Positions 32,270 to 43,802 of a stretch of DNA of 64,000 nucleotides are shown here, one piece after another (within the stretch, counting starts at the first letter, position 1; every line of letters starts with the position of its first letter). Under the pieces are notes generated by a model, which ran no database searches, had not been told where the DNA came from, and worked only from the letters and a program-made list of their open reading frames with translations. Source of the stretch: Hyposmocoma kahamanoa (lineage: Eukaryota > Arthropoda > Insecta > Lepidoptera > Cosmopterigidae); assembly GCF_003589595.1 (NCBI RefSeq), contig NW_020653854.1, positions 22,150,914 to 22,214,913 on the forward strand, in the 5' to 3' direction. The position numbers and the translations under genes were made by a program.

Positions 32270-32560
32270 TTTGTGATATCAAGTGACGGAACAAACAAGT
32301 CCTGGTGGTAAGCGACACGCCTATCCATGACAACTGCAGTGCCACTAAGAGTTTTACATTGAAAAGATGGGCATTGCCATTTGGCCCGTCACCCTGAGAC
32401 ATAAGTTGACAAGTATCATGTGCCTGTGATTTCACCAGCACCCTTACCCTTCAAAACCGGAATGCAGTAATGCTCATATTACTGCTTGGCAGCAAGAATA
32501 GGTAAGGTGGGTGGCAGTACTTGCTTGGACGAACTTCACAAGGAGCTCTACTGATAGTTC
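32270..32560 (-). repeat. SINE-like family A copy, nearly complete
   Basis: Antisense: TGATATCAAGTGACGGAACA, AAGTCCTGGTGGTAAGCGAC, CCCGTCACCCTGAGACATAA, AAAACCGGAATGCAGTAATG, GGCAGTACTTGCTTGGACGA and CAAGGAGCTCTACTGA. GGTGGGTGGCAG has a four-base local duplication. Confidence 0.88.
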
Positions 32561-32635
32561 TTCAAATTCTTCCTCATTTTTCGAACATGACGACATCTTT
32601 TTTTAAATGATGCCACTGATAAAATTTTCGTATTT

Positions 32636-32712
32636 TTTATATAATATCAAGTGACGGGACGAACAAGTCGTGCGCGTATAAGTTTACAATACGCCTTCTA
32701 CTGCTACCAGAA
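32636..32712 (-). repeat. SINE-like family A, short deleted copy
   Basis: The tail end (ATAATATCAAGTGACGGGAC, AACAAGTCGTGCGC) is joined directly to the head end (CTTCTACTGCTACCA); the middle 220 bp are missing. Confidence 0.7.
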
Positions 32713-32721
32713 TATATATCG

Positions 32722-32781
32722 AATATACTCATACATTACAAGGGTATTCCTACGAATACCCTTGTAATGTATGAGTATATT
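32722..32781. repeat. Perfect 28-bp inverted repeat, four-base loop
   Basis: Arm 32722-32749 (starts AATATACTCATACATTACAA) and arm 32754-32781 are exact reverse complements, separated by CTAC. No mismatch or bulge was found by base-by-base comparison. Confidence 0.95.
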
Positions 32782-32789
32782 GGACTAGT

Positions 32790-33280
32790 AGTGTTTTTCA
32801 TACTAGACTGATAAGTTTCGTGAAACAGGGCCTTGATATTTCACATAAAGTCCTAAAATATAATTTCCATAACAGTGTTAAGGCTTTCAAGTAAGTACCT
32901 AATCAATTTGATTGCTGAACCGTGCCACTAAAGTTATCATTGGTAGATGATCATTCAAGGCTGTAATATTTCATGTTTCCTCCAAGATCAAATAAGCTGC
33001 AGAAAAAATCTAATCATAAAACAATGGACCGACTCAGAAATAACTCGAACGACCTTAGCAATAGCGTTGCTATTATCTAGTTTTCAATTAGTACCAAACC
33101 AGTTAAGTGTTAGGTTGAAATAAAACCGTTACACCTGTGCATATTGACGTTTGTAAATAACAGTGAGTAAACGCAAAATAATTAATACGTTTGTTGGTTT
33201 CACTTGTTCGATTTTTAGCGACAAGCCGAATAGTCTACTAATGTTGAGGCCTAACGGCAAGTATTCAGTGTGTTGTGTAA
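32790..33280. other. Intergenic interval, nothing recognised
   Basis: AT-rich; no gene, tRNA-like fold or repeat family recognised. Confidence 0.35.
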
Positions 33281-33502
33281 CATTATTATGGTATTGTTTA
33301 CACACTGTGATATGTGTGAGAGCTGCGGGGCGTGACGTTTGGTGGAGGGGAGCGGATGCTGCGCAGGAGCAAGCAATGCTACCAACCTTTATAGACAAAC
33401 GCGCGCGATCACGAGATGTCTCTCATCTTCCGTATCATCAGCTGGTGTGAGCACAAACGCGGCACGACCGCGGGCGACTAACAATCTTCTGAAACTTTTT
33501 GC
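33281..33502 (+). promoter_or_regulatory. CpG-rich block ending in a strong splice donor; candidate untranslated first exon
   Basis: Composition changes sharply from the AT-rich surroundings (GAGCTGCGGGGCGTGACGTT; CAAACGCGCGCGATCACG; GCACGACCGCGGGCGAC). The block ends CTTTTTGC|GTAAGTACTT, a near-ideal donor at 33503. Such blocks often mark promoters and 5-prime untranslated exons of insect genes. The next recognised plus-strand coding exon is that of Vha100 at 55345, so a long first intron is possible. No transcript evidence; an inference only. Confidence 0.3.
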
Positions 33503-34970
33503 GTAAGTACTTAAGTTACTTTTTATATAATTATTTTATAAGCAATTATATATTACGCCTCTGTTTTATGTCTTTCGTTTCTTTTATGTAGGCTTACGTT
33601 TCATATCAGTTGTTCTTATGTTAAGTTTTATGTCGTATTTGATAGTTGCTTTCTTGAACGCGTTGAGTCGACCAGGATCACCATATCATTTGAAAATTAG
33701 AACAGAATGTCTTCCGCTAAGCTGCCCTCGTAGCGAATAAAGTCACAACTATGCGTACTTTATACAGCAGTTGTGCCTTTTTTCGTTCTGAGGGCATTAA
33801 CGGATACAAGATGTTCAAAAATGCACCAAGTGCGGCAAAGATAAAGGTTTCAACGAACAATTTAATTAATGGTCACATCACGAAGTCGGCTCGGTCACAT
33901 GTTCGGAGGCACCAACATAGCACGACGAATGCCTCAGTCGAGTCAGGCGCGCCCGCTGCGCTGCACGTGTGTTACCGGATTTACCGCATCACAAAACACG
34001 ATCACTGGTTCGTTAACATTTACTTCTTACAACTCACTTTAAATTCTTTACTAACGTCTTTTAAATACGCCTAGAATTAATGGTAAATTTCGTAGGTATT
34101 GATAAAGAAATTCTTTGAACTTCACAACTTAAGTAACTCTGTGCTGAATCGTAATGCTTATTCGTCGAAATTAACGCCGGTAATGAGCTTAACAAGGCAT
34201 TAGTGTTTCAAGCTAATTATCTTTACTTCTGCATCCGTCGTCTCGCTCTCTTACCTACACATCCGCGGCAATAGTTTTTGGGGTGCATTCTGTGCGTTTT
34301 GACGCGCTAGTGAAGTGATAGATCCGCGTCAGTGGTTTTACTACTTTTGAGTGGTTTATAAATTAAAGCGATTACCGAATCAGAGTCTATAGGTGTTATT
34401 TGATTTTCAATTTAGTTGTTGCGATCCGCGTGTATTTTATTAGGTACTTATAGTTTGTTGCAAAACTGAAACTTATTTAAATTTGCGTACTTACTATTTC
34501 CCATTTGAGTAGTGCATTTGTAAAGTTTCTAACATCCCTGACCTGTTTTTCCATTCGTGATCATGTGGACTGCACTTATAATCACAAGATATCTTAATAG
34601 TTATCCTTGCGTCACGTGTTATGAAGTGGAATCTATATAAGTATCTTAAGTAACGTCAACGCCAATCTATAAGGATCTCTTTTATCGTCTGCCACTCTGT
34701 ACAAGGTGTTACAAAAAGTGAACTGAATTTTTTTATTTTTGTTCTGATTTTGTGGTATATTCTGTAGTTCTATTTATGTGAAAAATAGGAACAACGTCGT
34801 TTCACGTAATATGGCTACTTTTCGAAATGGACTTTATAAATATCTATCATTAGAATGGACTCTAAAAGTTTTATTGCAATTCCATCACCATCAGACACAT
34901 CCGTCTGCTATATTTACCTCTCCAAAACGAAAGAATTTGACAGATTGACATGAACTTATGTGGTCATTTT
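33503..34970. other. Moderately CpG-rich non-coding interval
   Basis: 33890-34000 and 34230-34340 contain further CpG-rich stretches (CAGGCGCGCCCGCTGCGCTG; GTTTTGACGCGCTAGTGAAG). A CACGTG E-box lies near 34613-34618 (GCGTCACGTGTTAT). The open frames here have no homology I recognise. Confidence 0.3.
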
Positions 34971-34971
34971 C

Positions 34972-35125
34972 TATCGATTTATTGTTGTGGAATCGATATC
35001 GATACCTTCATATCGATTTTTTTTTATTAGATACAACACAGCAATTAGTACAATTATCACCTAATAAGTATTCATAGCATAGGCGAGACGCCCGCGGCGC
35101 GCGCGGCGATCTAAACCGCGCCATT
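34972..35125. promoter_or_regulatory. DRE-like site cluster next to a GC-rich patch
   Basis: TATCGATT (34972-34979), ATCGATAT (34992-34999), TATCGATA (34997-35004, a full DRE) and TATCGATT (35011-35018) fall within 47 bp. About 70 bp later comes CGCCCGCGGCGCGCGCGGCG. In Drosophila, DREF binds TATCGATA in housekeeping promoters; use of the same motif here is assumed. No downstream ORF identifies a gene. Confidence 0.35.
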
Positions 35126-36985
35126 GTTTGCACTAAAGACCTCCTTTTTAATAAATTTGCTCTTATCAGCAACAAGTACGTTCTTTTCCACCCAACCTTT
35201 GCTTGTTTTACTAATAATTTCTTACTCGTGCGAAAATCAACGGCACATCAAGCTACGCATTGACGTATCTTGTTCCGTTGCACTGGAGGCGATTTTCGAA
35301 CAAAAATGTGTAGTCTAATGTGCTGTTGTCCGTACATTAAGTTTTTTTTTCATTATCTTCTATCGTTGTTTGCACTGTGCAATCAACGGCAACAGAATAA
35401 ATAGTTATCATAAGAGAAAATATACCGCGAACGTACCAATGTACTTTTAAAACTTGCAATTGGTATACTTATGCGCTGTTTAGAGATAACAATAATAATT
35501 TTTTATTTGCCATAATAATAATACAATTATATTTTAAAAGTGCATCTATCACTACCGGCTTAATTTGTGCCCTTGGCCTTCCATTCTGCCTCCGTTCACG
35601 GCAGTTGCTTCTTCTGGTGTTTCTCTTTAGGTATTTGATAATGAAGATTTAGTTTTTTCTTACACTTACGCTGTATTCTAAACCGTTGAACAAGTTAATA
35701 GTATTGCCGAATGGCCTAAGTAATAAGTGCTTACGAGATTTTAAGACCTAAATTATGTAATCATTTCATACTCTACGAGTAAATAAAATAACGAAACACA
35801 ACCAATATATATTATGTATATTTTGTTACCAATCGATGACAACGAACTCAAACGACTAAACAAACACTACAAAACAAAAAATAAAATACCAAAAAGATAA
35901 AATAGAAGTGGCCAAGTACCGTATAAATTTTAACCAATCTTTTTTTTAAAGGTTTATTGCCCGGTTGCATGACCTTTAGGCCAATTTAACCTATCGGGAG
36001 GCTGTAGAGCGTTTGAGCAGCTCATATTATTTGATATTTTAATTAGTAAATATACAACGTTCTTTTTTTTGAAACTCTTTATAGTTGTGTGTACCTACTC
36101 TGTTGAGTAATTTTGCAGGTCAGTAGCGAGTACCATAGACAATAGAATTTTGATTCAGAACTAAAAGAGCGCCTTTGTGATATAGTTTATGAAATTGTAA
36201 TTGACATATTTTAACAGATTAAAGTACAGAAGTAGAAAATAGTAGATACATTCTCCTGTTCACTTCGATTGCGAGGAAATTAAACAGCAATATCACAAAT
36301 AAACGATTATTTAATTAAATTTGAATGTAAAATTACAACAATTAGACATATTCAATGTGATGGCTTTTTTATTTTATGCACTAGAGCATAAAATCCTATT
36401 TTATGCAGCCTACACCCAGCTTAAAGTTCGTATTTATATACGAACTTTAAGAGCATGAGAAGTGAAAATTATATTTTACAATCTCATTCATTAATGAATG
36501 AACTAAAACTAAAACAATAACCGACAGTTTTAGTAGTTTTAGTACAACTTCATTATTCAACATTTCCGCTAAAAAATAAAACCAACTTTCTGAAACCTGT
36601 TCCAATGTCTAACCAAAATTATATTATGTTCTTAAATAATCTTCCACTTTAGATAACACGTATCTAACTCAAGATAAAGTTTTTCTCCAAAATGTTTATA
36701 GATAATAAATTCAAACGTATTTTCTCTTACATACGTAGTTGAAAACCTTGTATGTAACATAACGCTTGTTAATGTAATGTTTTGTGTTCATAAAGTTTTA
36801 GTTGGCACATCACGAAATTTGTAAATATTCGAAGAAAGTACAAGTTTTTATTTTTAAAGGGTTTTGTATTTTTTAGGACCGTTTCCCATACTCTATTTCC
36901 ACTTTTGTTGTCATCCACGAACAGCATCTCCTAAATTACGACATTGTCTCTTATGTTCATTCACTTGTTTCCGAAGTTACTTTTT
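35126..36985. other. AT-rich non-coding interval with small hairpins
   Basis: No gene recognised. A perfect 14-bp inverted repeat with loop TTAT lies at 36420-36451 (CTTAAAGTTCGTAT arms), and a 9-bp one (GCATAAAAT) at about 36385-36405. Confidence 0.4.
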
Positions 36986-36994
36986 TTTTTTGAG

Positions 36995-37475
36995 ATACTA
37001 AGAAGTAACGGGACGCGCTAAGTGCGTTTGTGGTAAGCGATACGCCTGTCCACTCAGAACTTTAAATCGCAAAGATTTGAGGAACAATGCTAGTGTGCCC
37101 GTCACCCTGAGACATAAGTTGGCAAGTCCCATGTGCTACAGGCACATGGGATTTTACCAGCACCTCTTCAAAATGTGAAGGCGGTGATTTTTTTTAACGT
37201 ACACACTCATAGGCCCGCACTAAGAAAATCCTGTATCGCGGGTGCCATGGACATACACGTAGACAACTATAAATTACACCCAAACTCACGAGAGAAATAA
37301 ATGTAGGCCATACAAATATTTCTCCCGGCCCGGGAATGACACCCGGGACCCCTGCGTGGTAGACCAGTATGGTAAGCGTTCGACCACGGAGGCAATAGCA
37401 GATAATGCTCACATTATGCAGCAGAAATAGGTAAGGTGGCAGCACTGGGCGAAATCATTCACAGGGAGTTCTGGT
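36995..37475 (-). repeat. SINE-like family A copy split by a family B SINE
   Basis: The first part (36995-37180) holds GATACTAAGAAGTAACGGGA, CCCGTCACCCTGAGACATAA and TTTTACCAGCACCTCTTCAA. The second (37396-37475) resumes with AGATAATGCTCACATTATGC, AAATAGGTAAGGTGGCAGCA and CACAGGGAGTTCTGG. The gap is filled exactly by the family B SINE at 37194-37396, inserted after family A. Confidence 0.85.
37194..37396 (-). mobile_element. tRNA-derived SINE, family B, copy 2 (nested)
   Basis: The minus strand holds GCCTCCGTGGTCGAACGCTT, a degraded B box and the body with ATTTGTATGGCCTACATTTA and GTGTATGTCCATGGCACCCG. It has no long TTA tail left. It sits inside a family A copy. Confidence 0.88.
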
Positions 37476-37479
37476 ATTC

Positions 37480-38780
37480 ACACTATTGCCTGCTCGCGTT
37501 CTGAAATTGAGGAAATGGATTGTTTTTTAATCGACATCGGGACTTTGCCCACTTAGTATTCATTTATGTACGTACTCGATTTTCCGCACTACTTAAAAAA
37601 ATCAGAAAATGTCGCGTTGTATGGCCTACATTTATTTCTATACATCGTAACATTTGGTTTTATGTTGAAAGTTATTGAAAACAATAAAATTGATATGAAC
37701 GCGCCTAACACAAGCAGAACGCAGGCATGAAATCTTCAAATATCTTTCAAGTGCAAACATAGCATACTTCGCGGACATCGCTCTCTTTAATTTTATTTGC
37801 ACATTTGGACTTTACTTAATTAGTTTACGCAACATAAGTGTACAAGCAGATTTCAATTACATCGTGTCCTTACTAACTCGTTGCCCATTGCAAACATGTT
37901 CTACAAATTACACCATGTAACACGATTTTTGTTTCTGGGTCGCCAATATCATTTTCTAATTGGTTCTATCATAAAAAAATGAGAAAACTTTATTACCCTG
38001 CAAAAGCTTTGCTTAAAATTTTCGGATTTAGCAGGTATATATTAATTTTAACTAGAGTTTCTTGCTCATTTTTCTCAGCCAGGGGAATCTGTCTTACGAA
38101 TGAGAGAGTTTAATCAGTATGACGATTTCAAGTGTAATTTGTTTATCTATAAAATATTTATTATTTGACTCTAACTTTACTACATTATGAATATAGCAAA
38201 TCAATAGTACTTACCTATATTTCAACCGAAATTCTATAAATTGATGCCAAAATATCTTTAAATATAAAGATTTCAGAGTTTGTTAAAAAAAATTAAAGGT
38301 TTTATTCTTCAAGACAAAACACACTACATGTATAAACCAATTGATCATAGCTATGTCGAAGAAAGGCTACACCCTCAGCAATTTGCTAGTCTTCAGGCAT
38401 CACTTGGGAAATACCATAGCATTTAGAGACGGGTATCATTTGTATTAAATATTTATATATAAGAGGGCGTGTATGTAGCTATGTAAATAGGCAGCTCTGG
38501 TAATACCACAGTGACAGCCTCAAAAGCAAAGTTACAGGGGGTATAGCTACTCTTTTCTACTTGCTGTTCAATTCTGTTGAGAAACCTTCTTAAAAGTTTG
38601 TTACATTTATTTATTAGCACAGCTACAGAATACAAATTAATATTGCTAATACAAATTAATACTGTTAAATTAAATAGAAAATAAATCTGCATTCCACTAA
38701 CACCTATGCACAGCATTATCATATTATTGAACACAGCCAAAAAATAATTTACAAATACAATGCAATAATATATGACCGGA
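37480..38780. other. AT-rich non-coding interval
   Basis: No gene or shared repeat recognised. The minus-strand open frame at 38453-38740 has hydrophobic composition but no homology I can name. Confidence 0.4.
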
Positions 38781-38782
38781 GG

Positions 38783-39048
38783 GGTAACCTATCATAAACT
38801 CGAAAATTTTTTGTCCGAAATAAGATTTGTTCGAATTTTCACTACACCGAAAACCGAATTATAACGAAATAGTTGTTCTGTCAGGATTTGTTAAATGTTT
38901 ATCCCAAAGACACGATTAGGTTCGTTAGGTTAGGTTAAGTTAGGTTTAAAAGAAAAAACATTTTCCTCTCAAAATTACTTTCGAGGTTGTAAAATTTGAC
39001 CAAACGTTTTTTCTAGACTTTTCGGACATCTGATAGGTAACCGACTGG
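38783..39048. repeat. Foldback-like element with internal TTAGG motifs
   Basis: GGTAACCTATCA at 38785 and TGATAGGTAACC near 39033 are 12-bp exact inverted repeats; farther in, the arms share TCCGAAA and CGAAAA. The interior contains TTAGGTTCGTTAGGTTAGGT and another TTAGG (38926-38946), resembling the arthropod telomere repeat but too short to call telomeric. Confidence 0.5.
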
Positions 39049-39940
39049 AGGAGACTACAATTAACAAATTATAATTTAAATTACCAAACCAAATTAACGA
39101 AAGTAACGGTCTGAAATGTACTTCTGCGTTATCTTAGATTGCAAGATTAAAAAATGCGGGACAACTTTGCAAATTTATATTCCTAATCCTTTTTAATTTC
39201 ACTATGGACTCGATACGTACGGAATAGAGGATCATTGCAGGTAACGTTATTGGCCCATGAAACAGTGTTTGTGTGCGTTTACTTCCAACCCTTTAAAGAG
39301 AACATGACGTGTTATTTGTATAATTTTTTTGACCTACGTGTGTGAAATGAGCCTATCAACCGCGTTGAAATTTACGACGAAGTGACGGACGACTGCAGAC
39401 AATATTACACCCAGAGAACGTTAAACAACAGAGCTAAAACTATTTCGTTTCATTATTTACGAGGGAATTCGCTTCGGACGGGACTGATGGCGATGGCGTC
39501 ATCACCAGAAACGCGTTCTGGATTCACTTACTAAATTTAGTTAAATTTAGTTTACATAATGTATTTCCGTTGTTTACAACCGCACGTCAACGCGTGCCTG
39601 TAAAAAATGGGTTCTTGATTACATGCACCTGTGTACCTACTGTTAACGTATTGTTATTCTTACTATTCATACTTTCCAGGTGTGATTATTTCAGAAATAG
39701 TAAACACCTGTAATATACATTCTTAATTTTTGTGAATAATCAGAGAGTTAGACACCAAGTTTTCTAGATTTTTACGATTCTGGCACATGGACTACAAGTA
39801 TTATTAATTAGTAATTATTACTTGTATCAATATACCTTCTAAGTGATTTTACAAGTTTGATTTGTGCCTTGTGAAAATTTGCTAATGTTTAAACACGCAT
39901 TGCCATTTAAATAAGAACTAATAAATATATATTTTAATTT
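39049..39940. other. Non-coding interval, nothing recognised
   Basis: No exon or repeat family recognised on either strand. Confidence 0.4.
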
Positions 39941-39942
39941 TG

Positions 39943-39997
39943 AACCGACTTCAAAAAAAGGAGGAGGTTCTCAATTCGAGTCTGTTTTTTTTTACAA
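39943..39997 (+). repeat. Dispersed repeat family D, 5-prime fragment
   Basis: TTGAACCGACTTCAAAAAAA and GGAGGAGGTTCTCAATTCGA match the left end of family D; it breaks off at a poly-T run. Confidence 0.7.
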
Positions 39998-40027
39998 CAA
40001 CAATACCTAACTAAGAGCGTTAGAACT

Positions 40028-40412
40028 CTTGTCAAAAAGTTCGTCCAGGGAAGTATTGCCACCTTACCTATTTCTGCCTCCAAGCAGTATCATCATCGAC
40101 CCATTTATACGTCCCACTGCTGGGCACGGGTCTGCTCTCAGGCGAGGGTTTAGGTCATAGTCCACCACACTGGCCCAATGCGGGTTTGGGGACTTCACAA
40201 GTTTTCCGAGTGTTGTGAACCTTTTTCGACGTGCTGGTTTCGCCACATTGTTTTCCTTCACCGAAAAGCTCATTGTAAATTTAAAATTAAATTGGATTCA
40301 AACCCACGGCCTCTGCTTGAGAGGCGGCTTCAGTAATGTGAGCATTACGGCGGCCCGGTTTTGAAGCGTAAGGGTGCAGGCACATGAGACGCGTGTCACT
40401 TACCACAAAGTA
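40028..40412 (+). repeat. SINE-like family A copy split by a family E SINE
   Basis: GTTCGTCCAGGGAAGTATTG and TTCTGCCTCCAAGCAGTA end at 40090. The copy resumes at 40331 with CAGTAATGTGAGCATTACGG, CCGGTTTTGAAGCGTAAGGG and TGTCACTTACCAC. CAGTA is present on both sides of the insert and may be part of the target duplication. Confidence 0.85.
40090..40330 (-). mobile_element. tRNA-derived SINE, family E, copy 1 (nested)
   Basis: The minus strand reads GGCCGTGGGTTTGAATCCAA (B-box-like), then GAGCTTTTCGGTGAAGGAAA, CACGTCGAAAAAGGTTCACA, TGTGGTGGACTATGACCTAA, and ends TCGATGATGATGATA, a GAT-repeat tail. A second copy in plus orientation is at 50207-50460. The structure (B box, conserved body, simple-repeat tail) fits tRNA-derived SINEs of Lepidoptera. 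Confidence 0.8.
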
Positions 40413-40414
40413 TC

Positions 40415-41035
40415 ATAAATAACTTACTCGACGTATTTTAAATGCCAGGGTATAATCAATTAATGTAGGTAATAGCATTTTATTAACGTTGATATTTCAA
40501 TTGGAAATAAACGACGATCATTAAATCCCAATAACTACTCCAATAGCAAATAATCCTTGGCCGGTGTTCAAAGACGGTAAACAATGAAATTTGTTATAAA
40601 ACACGGTATTCTCGGGAACGTTCTGAGTTTTTGCAACAGTCTTGAGTTGCGGTTATCAGCTCTGTTACAATAGACTATTTATCGCTTTGTACTACTGAAG
40701 TAATAAATTCTAGGTGATTTGAAATAAATGTCGCTTGAGATCGTAACATTTATAACAAAGTGTAAGATGTGGATAGCTGCCACTATTGTTACGTTCCAAC
40801 TAGGTTTTTAGTACACAGTTTCAGACTTTGTAACGCGACTCGATCCCTAATGTCTTGTACCGATTGTCTTGTGTTAATCAAAATCGGAATTACTGGGCCC
40901 CAAATCTGCAAATTTTAAATCATCTCAATTATGTGTCAATGGCAGTACTTTATACATTTGATATTCTGCTAAAAGTTAAGAGTAGCAGTGTGCCATCCGG
41001 ATACTATTCAACTGCACGTCGATGACGTAGTTTAG
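40415..41035. other. Non-coding interval, nothing recognised
   Basis: No exon or repeat recognised. Confidence 0.4.
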
Positions 41036-41037
41036 TA

Positions 41038-41365
41038 ATCGAGTTCTTAGGTGTTCGCGATTGTTACACATAGGAAATGAAACTATTTTTCCGGATTTAA
41101 ATCGCGTACTATATTTGTTTTTTCAAACAAAATAACGTTTCGGGCCCTTTACAGTAAACTTAAAAATAAAGTATTTAATTAATAACTTTTGTAACTATAG
41201 TGAAAAAATAGGGTGGTTTGCTTTAATATTAGACATAACTGGTTGATGACTGTACCACCTCAGTCAATCGTGACCATGGGACCTGTAAAGGGCCCGAAAC
41301 GTTGGTTTGTTTGAAAAAACAAATGCACGCTATTTAAATCGGGAAAAATAGTTTCATTTCCGTAG
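41038..41365. repeat. Two Penelope-pLTR-type repeats (family G) in inverted array
   Basis: 41038-41160 (minus sense) and 41270-41365 (plus sense) are imperfect reverse complements facing each other across 110 bp. Each holds GGGCCCGAAACGTTGG or its variant, a TTTGAAAAAACAAAT run and ATAGTTTCATTTCC. In the plus-sense copy GGGACCTGTAAAGGGCCC (41278-41295) folds as a stem-loop immediately before GAAAC. Confidence 0.65.
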
Positions 41366-42317
41366 TTTACTAATTAAAATTTATTTTTAATTTTTTTATT
41401 AATTAACTTATTTGCAGCACGAGATAGAAATTAAGATATGCATAATAATTTTCACGGTAGCTGTAGTAAAGCAACATCGATAGTTAGTGATTGACTGAAA
41501 GAATGAATGCCGTCAGTACCATTCCACTGACATTGTACTGAGATTCAACTGTCATTCTGTGTTGTCATGTCCAAAATCTGGTCGACGGTGATTCTGCTCG
41601 TAAAATACGGTAGATACTAAGAAATTGCGGTGATTGGGCCCGGAAAAAAGCAGTGTAATTATGGTATAATATACTTTTAAAAGTTACTTAACTTTGTTAA
41701 TAACCTTTGTGAATTACCTTACTTTATCTTATACTTAAGTAAATATTAATAAAAGAGCCATTTTAGTGCACAATTTACTTTTTACAACTTACAAAGGAAA
41801 ATTACAATTATAATAAGAAAAAAAATTAAAATTAAATCTGAACATTTATAAAAACGAGGAGAGGAATACCTTAGTAAAAATTTGTCTAAATCTGATTATT
41901 TTTATCAACAATTGTAAAAGTCAATCTCTTAATTTTTATAAATCTTTTCAACATTTCCTCGTCAAGCTTAAAATTAACGCATATTTGCCTATGCCTTTTG
42001 ATAGACTGCTACATCAAAAGAATTCCTTAAAGGGCCTATTATTAATTTAACCGCAAACATCGATTTCGCAACTCCTTTACTATGCTTTACTACAAAAAAT
42101 CCTGCTCCTACAGATTACGCTTCATTTGTCACCGTTGTCATGTGTCGACGGTAAATGGTAAATTTGTGCTGAGTACAGTGACGATGACAAGTTGTTTCAA
42201 GAAAATTCGCAGGAATGGAGAACTGGTAGTCAAAATTATATCTATTTCTCACGTGAAAGATAAGTTCGAGTACCTATCCCAATTTTCACTCACTTTCGAT
42301 CTAAGTACAGTAATAGG
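41366..42317. other. Non-coding interval, nothing recognised
   Basis: AT-rich. The plus-strand open frame at 42082-42435 runs into the element at 42318 and has no homology I can name. Confidence 0.4.
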
Positions 42318-42823
42318 TACCCCGCTTTACGCGAGGGATGCGTTCCGAACAAAATCGCGTACAACGGGGTTGTTTCTTTTTATGTGGCTCGTCTGGTGCT
42401 ATAGTTTTTTGGTCGATTTAAGGTCTCTAACTTGACCTAACGACTGCTACCATGGTACGTGCTACAGGGTAGCACGGGGTATAATCGAATAAAAAGCTAA
42501 ATATTGTAACGAACGTGCTATTCGAAAGAACCCATCTTTTCTAAAATTTTTATCTTCGTCTCCAAACTCAAGCTCTTCTTTCTTAGCCGGTGGCGTCATT
42601 GTTCGTAAAAATTATTTTTTATAATTCACTGGATAACAGACAAGTACCAATGTGATTACAAATTGAAGGACCTACCAAGAAAGAAGTACCTGTGACAATG
42701 CACTTTTAGTAAATAAGAAGCTACGAGTTCAAATTGGCCAAATCAATGCATCCGCGTTAAAGCGGGGTAATTTAGCGCGAATTTTGAAAGTCGCGTAATA
42801 ACGAAATCGCGCAATGCGGGGTA
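42318..42823. mobile_element. Candidate TIR element, about 506 bp
   Basis: It starts TACCCCGCTTTACGCGAGGG and ends CGCGCAATGCGGGGTA, giving inverted repeats TACCCCGC plus a partly matching extension (TTTACGCG against CGCGCAAT). CpG-rich ends around an AT-rich middle are typical of a non-autonomous DNA element. Superfamily and target duplication not determined. Confidence 0.5.
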
Positions 42824-43800
42824 ATACTGTATTTAATCATCATATTCATTAAACTCTACTCATTCGTAAGGTAGGTTCTTCTGAACGTACAATAGATTCT
42901 AAGGGAAGCTATTGGTAAATAAACATTAATTAAATTAGTTTAATTAGTTTTGTTATATTGTTATTAAATTAAGTGTTTCCTGAAACTAAACGATAACGGA
43001 ATAGCGGGACTTCCTGTCACAGTTAGATGACACCTACTAGGAAGTCCCAACCTTATTTATAAACAACTTAAAAAGAAAGAAATAAACTTTTTTCATTTTT
43101 CAAATAATTAGTAAGAAAATATATGACTTTTTATGTAAATATAGAAAAAACATAGAATATCTGTTTCTGATCCAAACATGTAAACTCGTCATGTAAACTT
43201 AGTAAGTTTGGCTTTTACACCTTTCTTCTCCGAAGTATCCATGATATTTTAAAGAACAATGGCAAAATCATAGTTATAAAGAAACTTTAATGACTGAGTA
43301 TGTAACCGAACCTTAGACTATGGAATTTTTTTCCATCAAGTTAAGACAAGTCAGAATCCTTGATACCTATTAGTTTTTATATGAATGTCATTGAAATTCA
43401 TTGCTTAATATCTCAAATAGATCGAAATACATTAGCCACATTACGCTGATTTCGAATAAGTGTACATGTAACTTGAAATGTAATACGATCGCAAGCATGT
43501 ATCCGACCGGAAACATGTTTGACCTTATGTTTACCATTACCTACATGTCGCCAGCCTTCGCAACCGGACTGCGTGTTAAAAATGAAATTATCCTCTTTTC
43601 AAGAATCGTCGCTGCATACATATACCTACGTATAATGCTTTTAAATTAGGTACTGTTGAAAATTTAAAGCATGGAGCATTAAGGAAATTTTAGTTGTTTA
43701 CGTCATTTTAACATATTGAGTACATTCTACGTAATGCGGCTTTTGTTCGTGATTCTTGCTCATGAGTAAGAGTAGACTTACTCATCAATTAAGGACAAAA
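42824..43800. other. Non-coding interval with a nested hairpin at 43006-43048
   Basis: GGGACTTCCT (43006-43015) pairs with AGGAAGTCCC (43039-43048), and inside it TGTCA (43015-43019) can pair with TGACA (43028-43032). No gene recognised. Confidence 0.4.
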
Positions 43801-43802
43801 TA

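Noticed and set aside
38926..38946. Interstitial telomere
   Set aside because: Only four TTAGG units, two of them separated; too short, and inside an inverted-repeat element.
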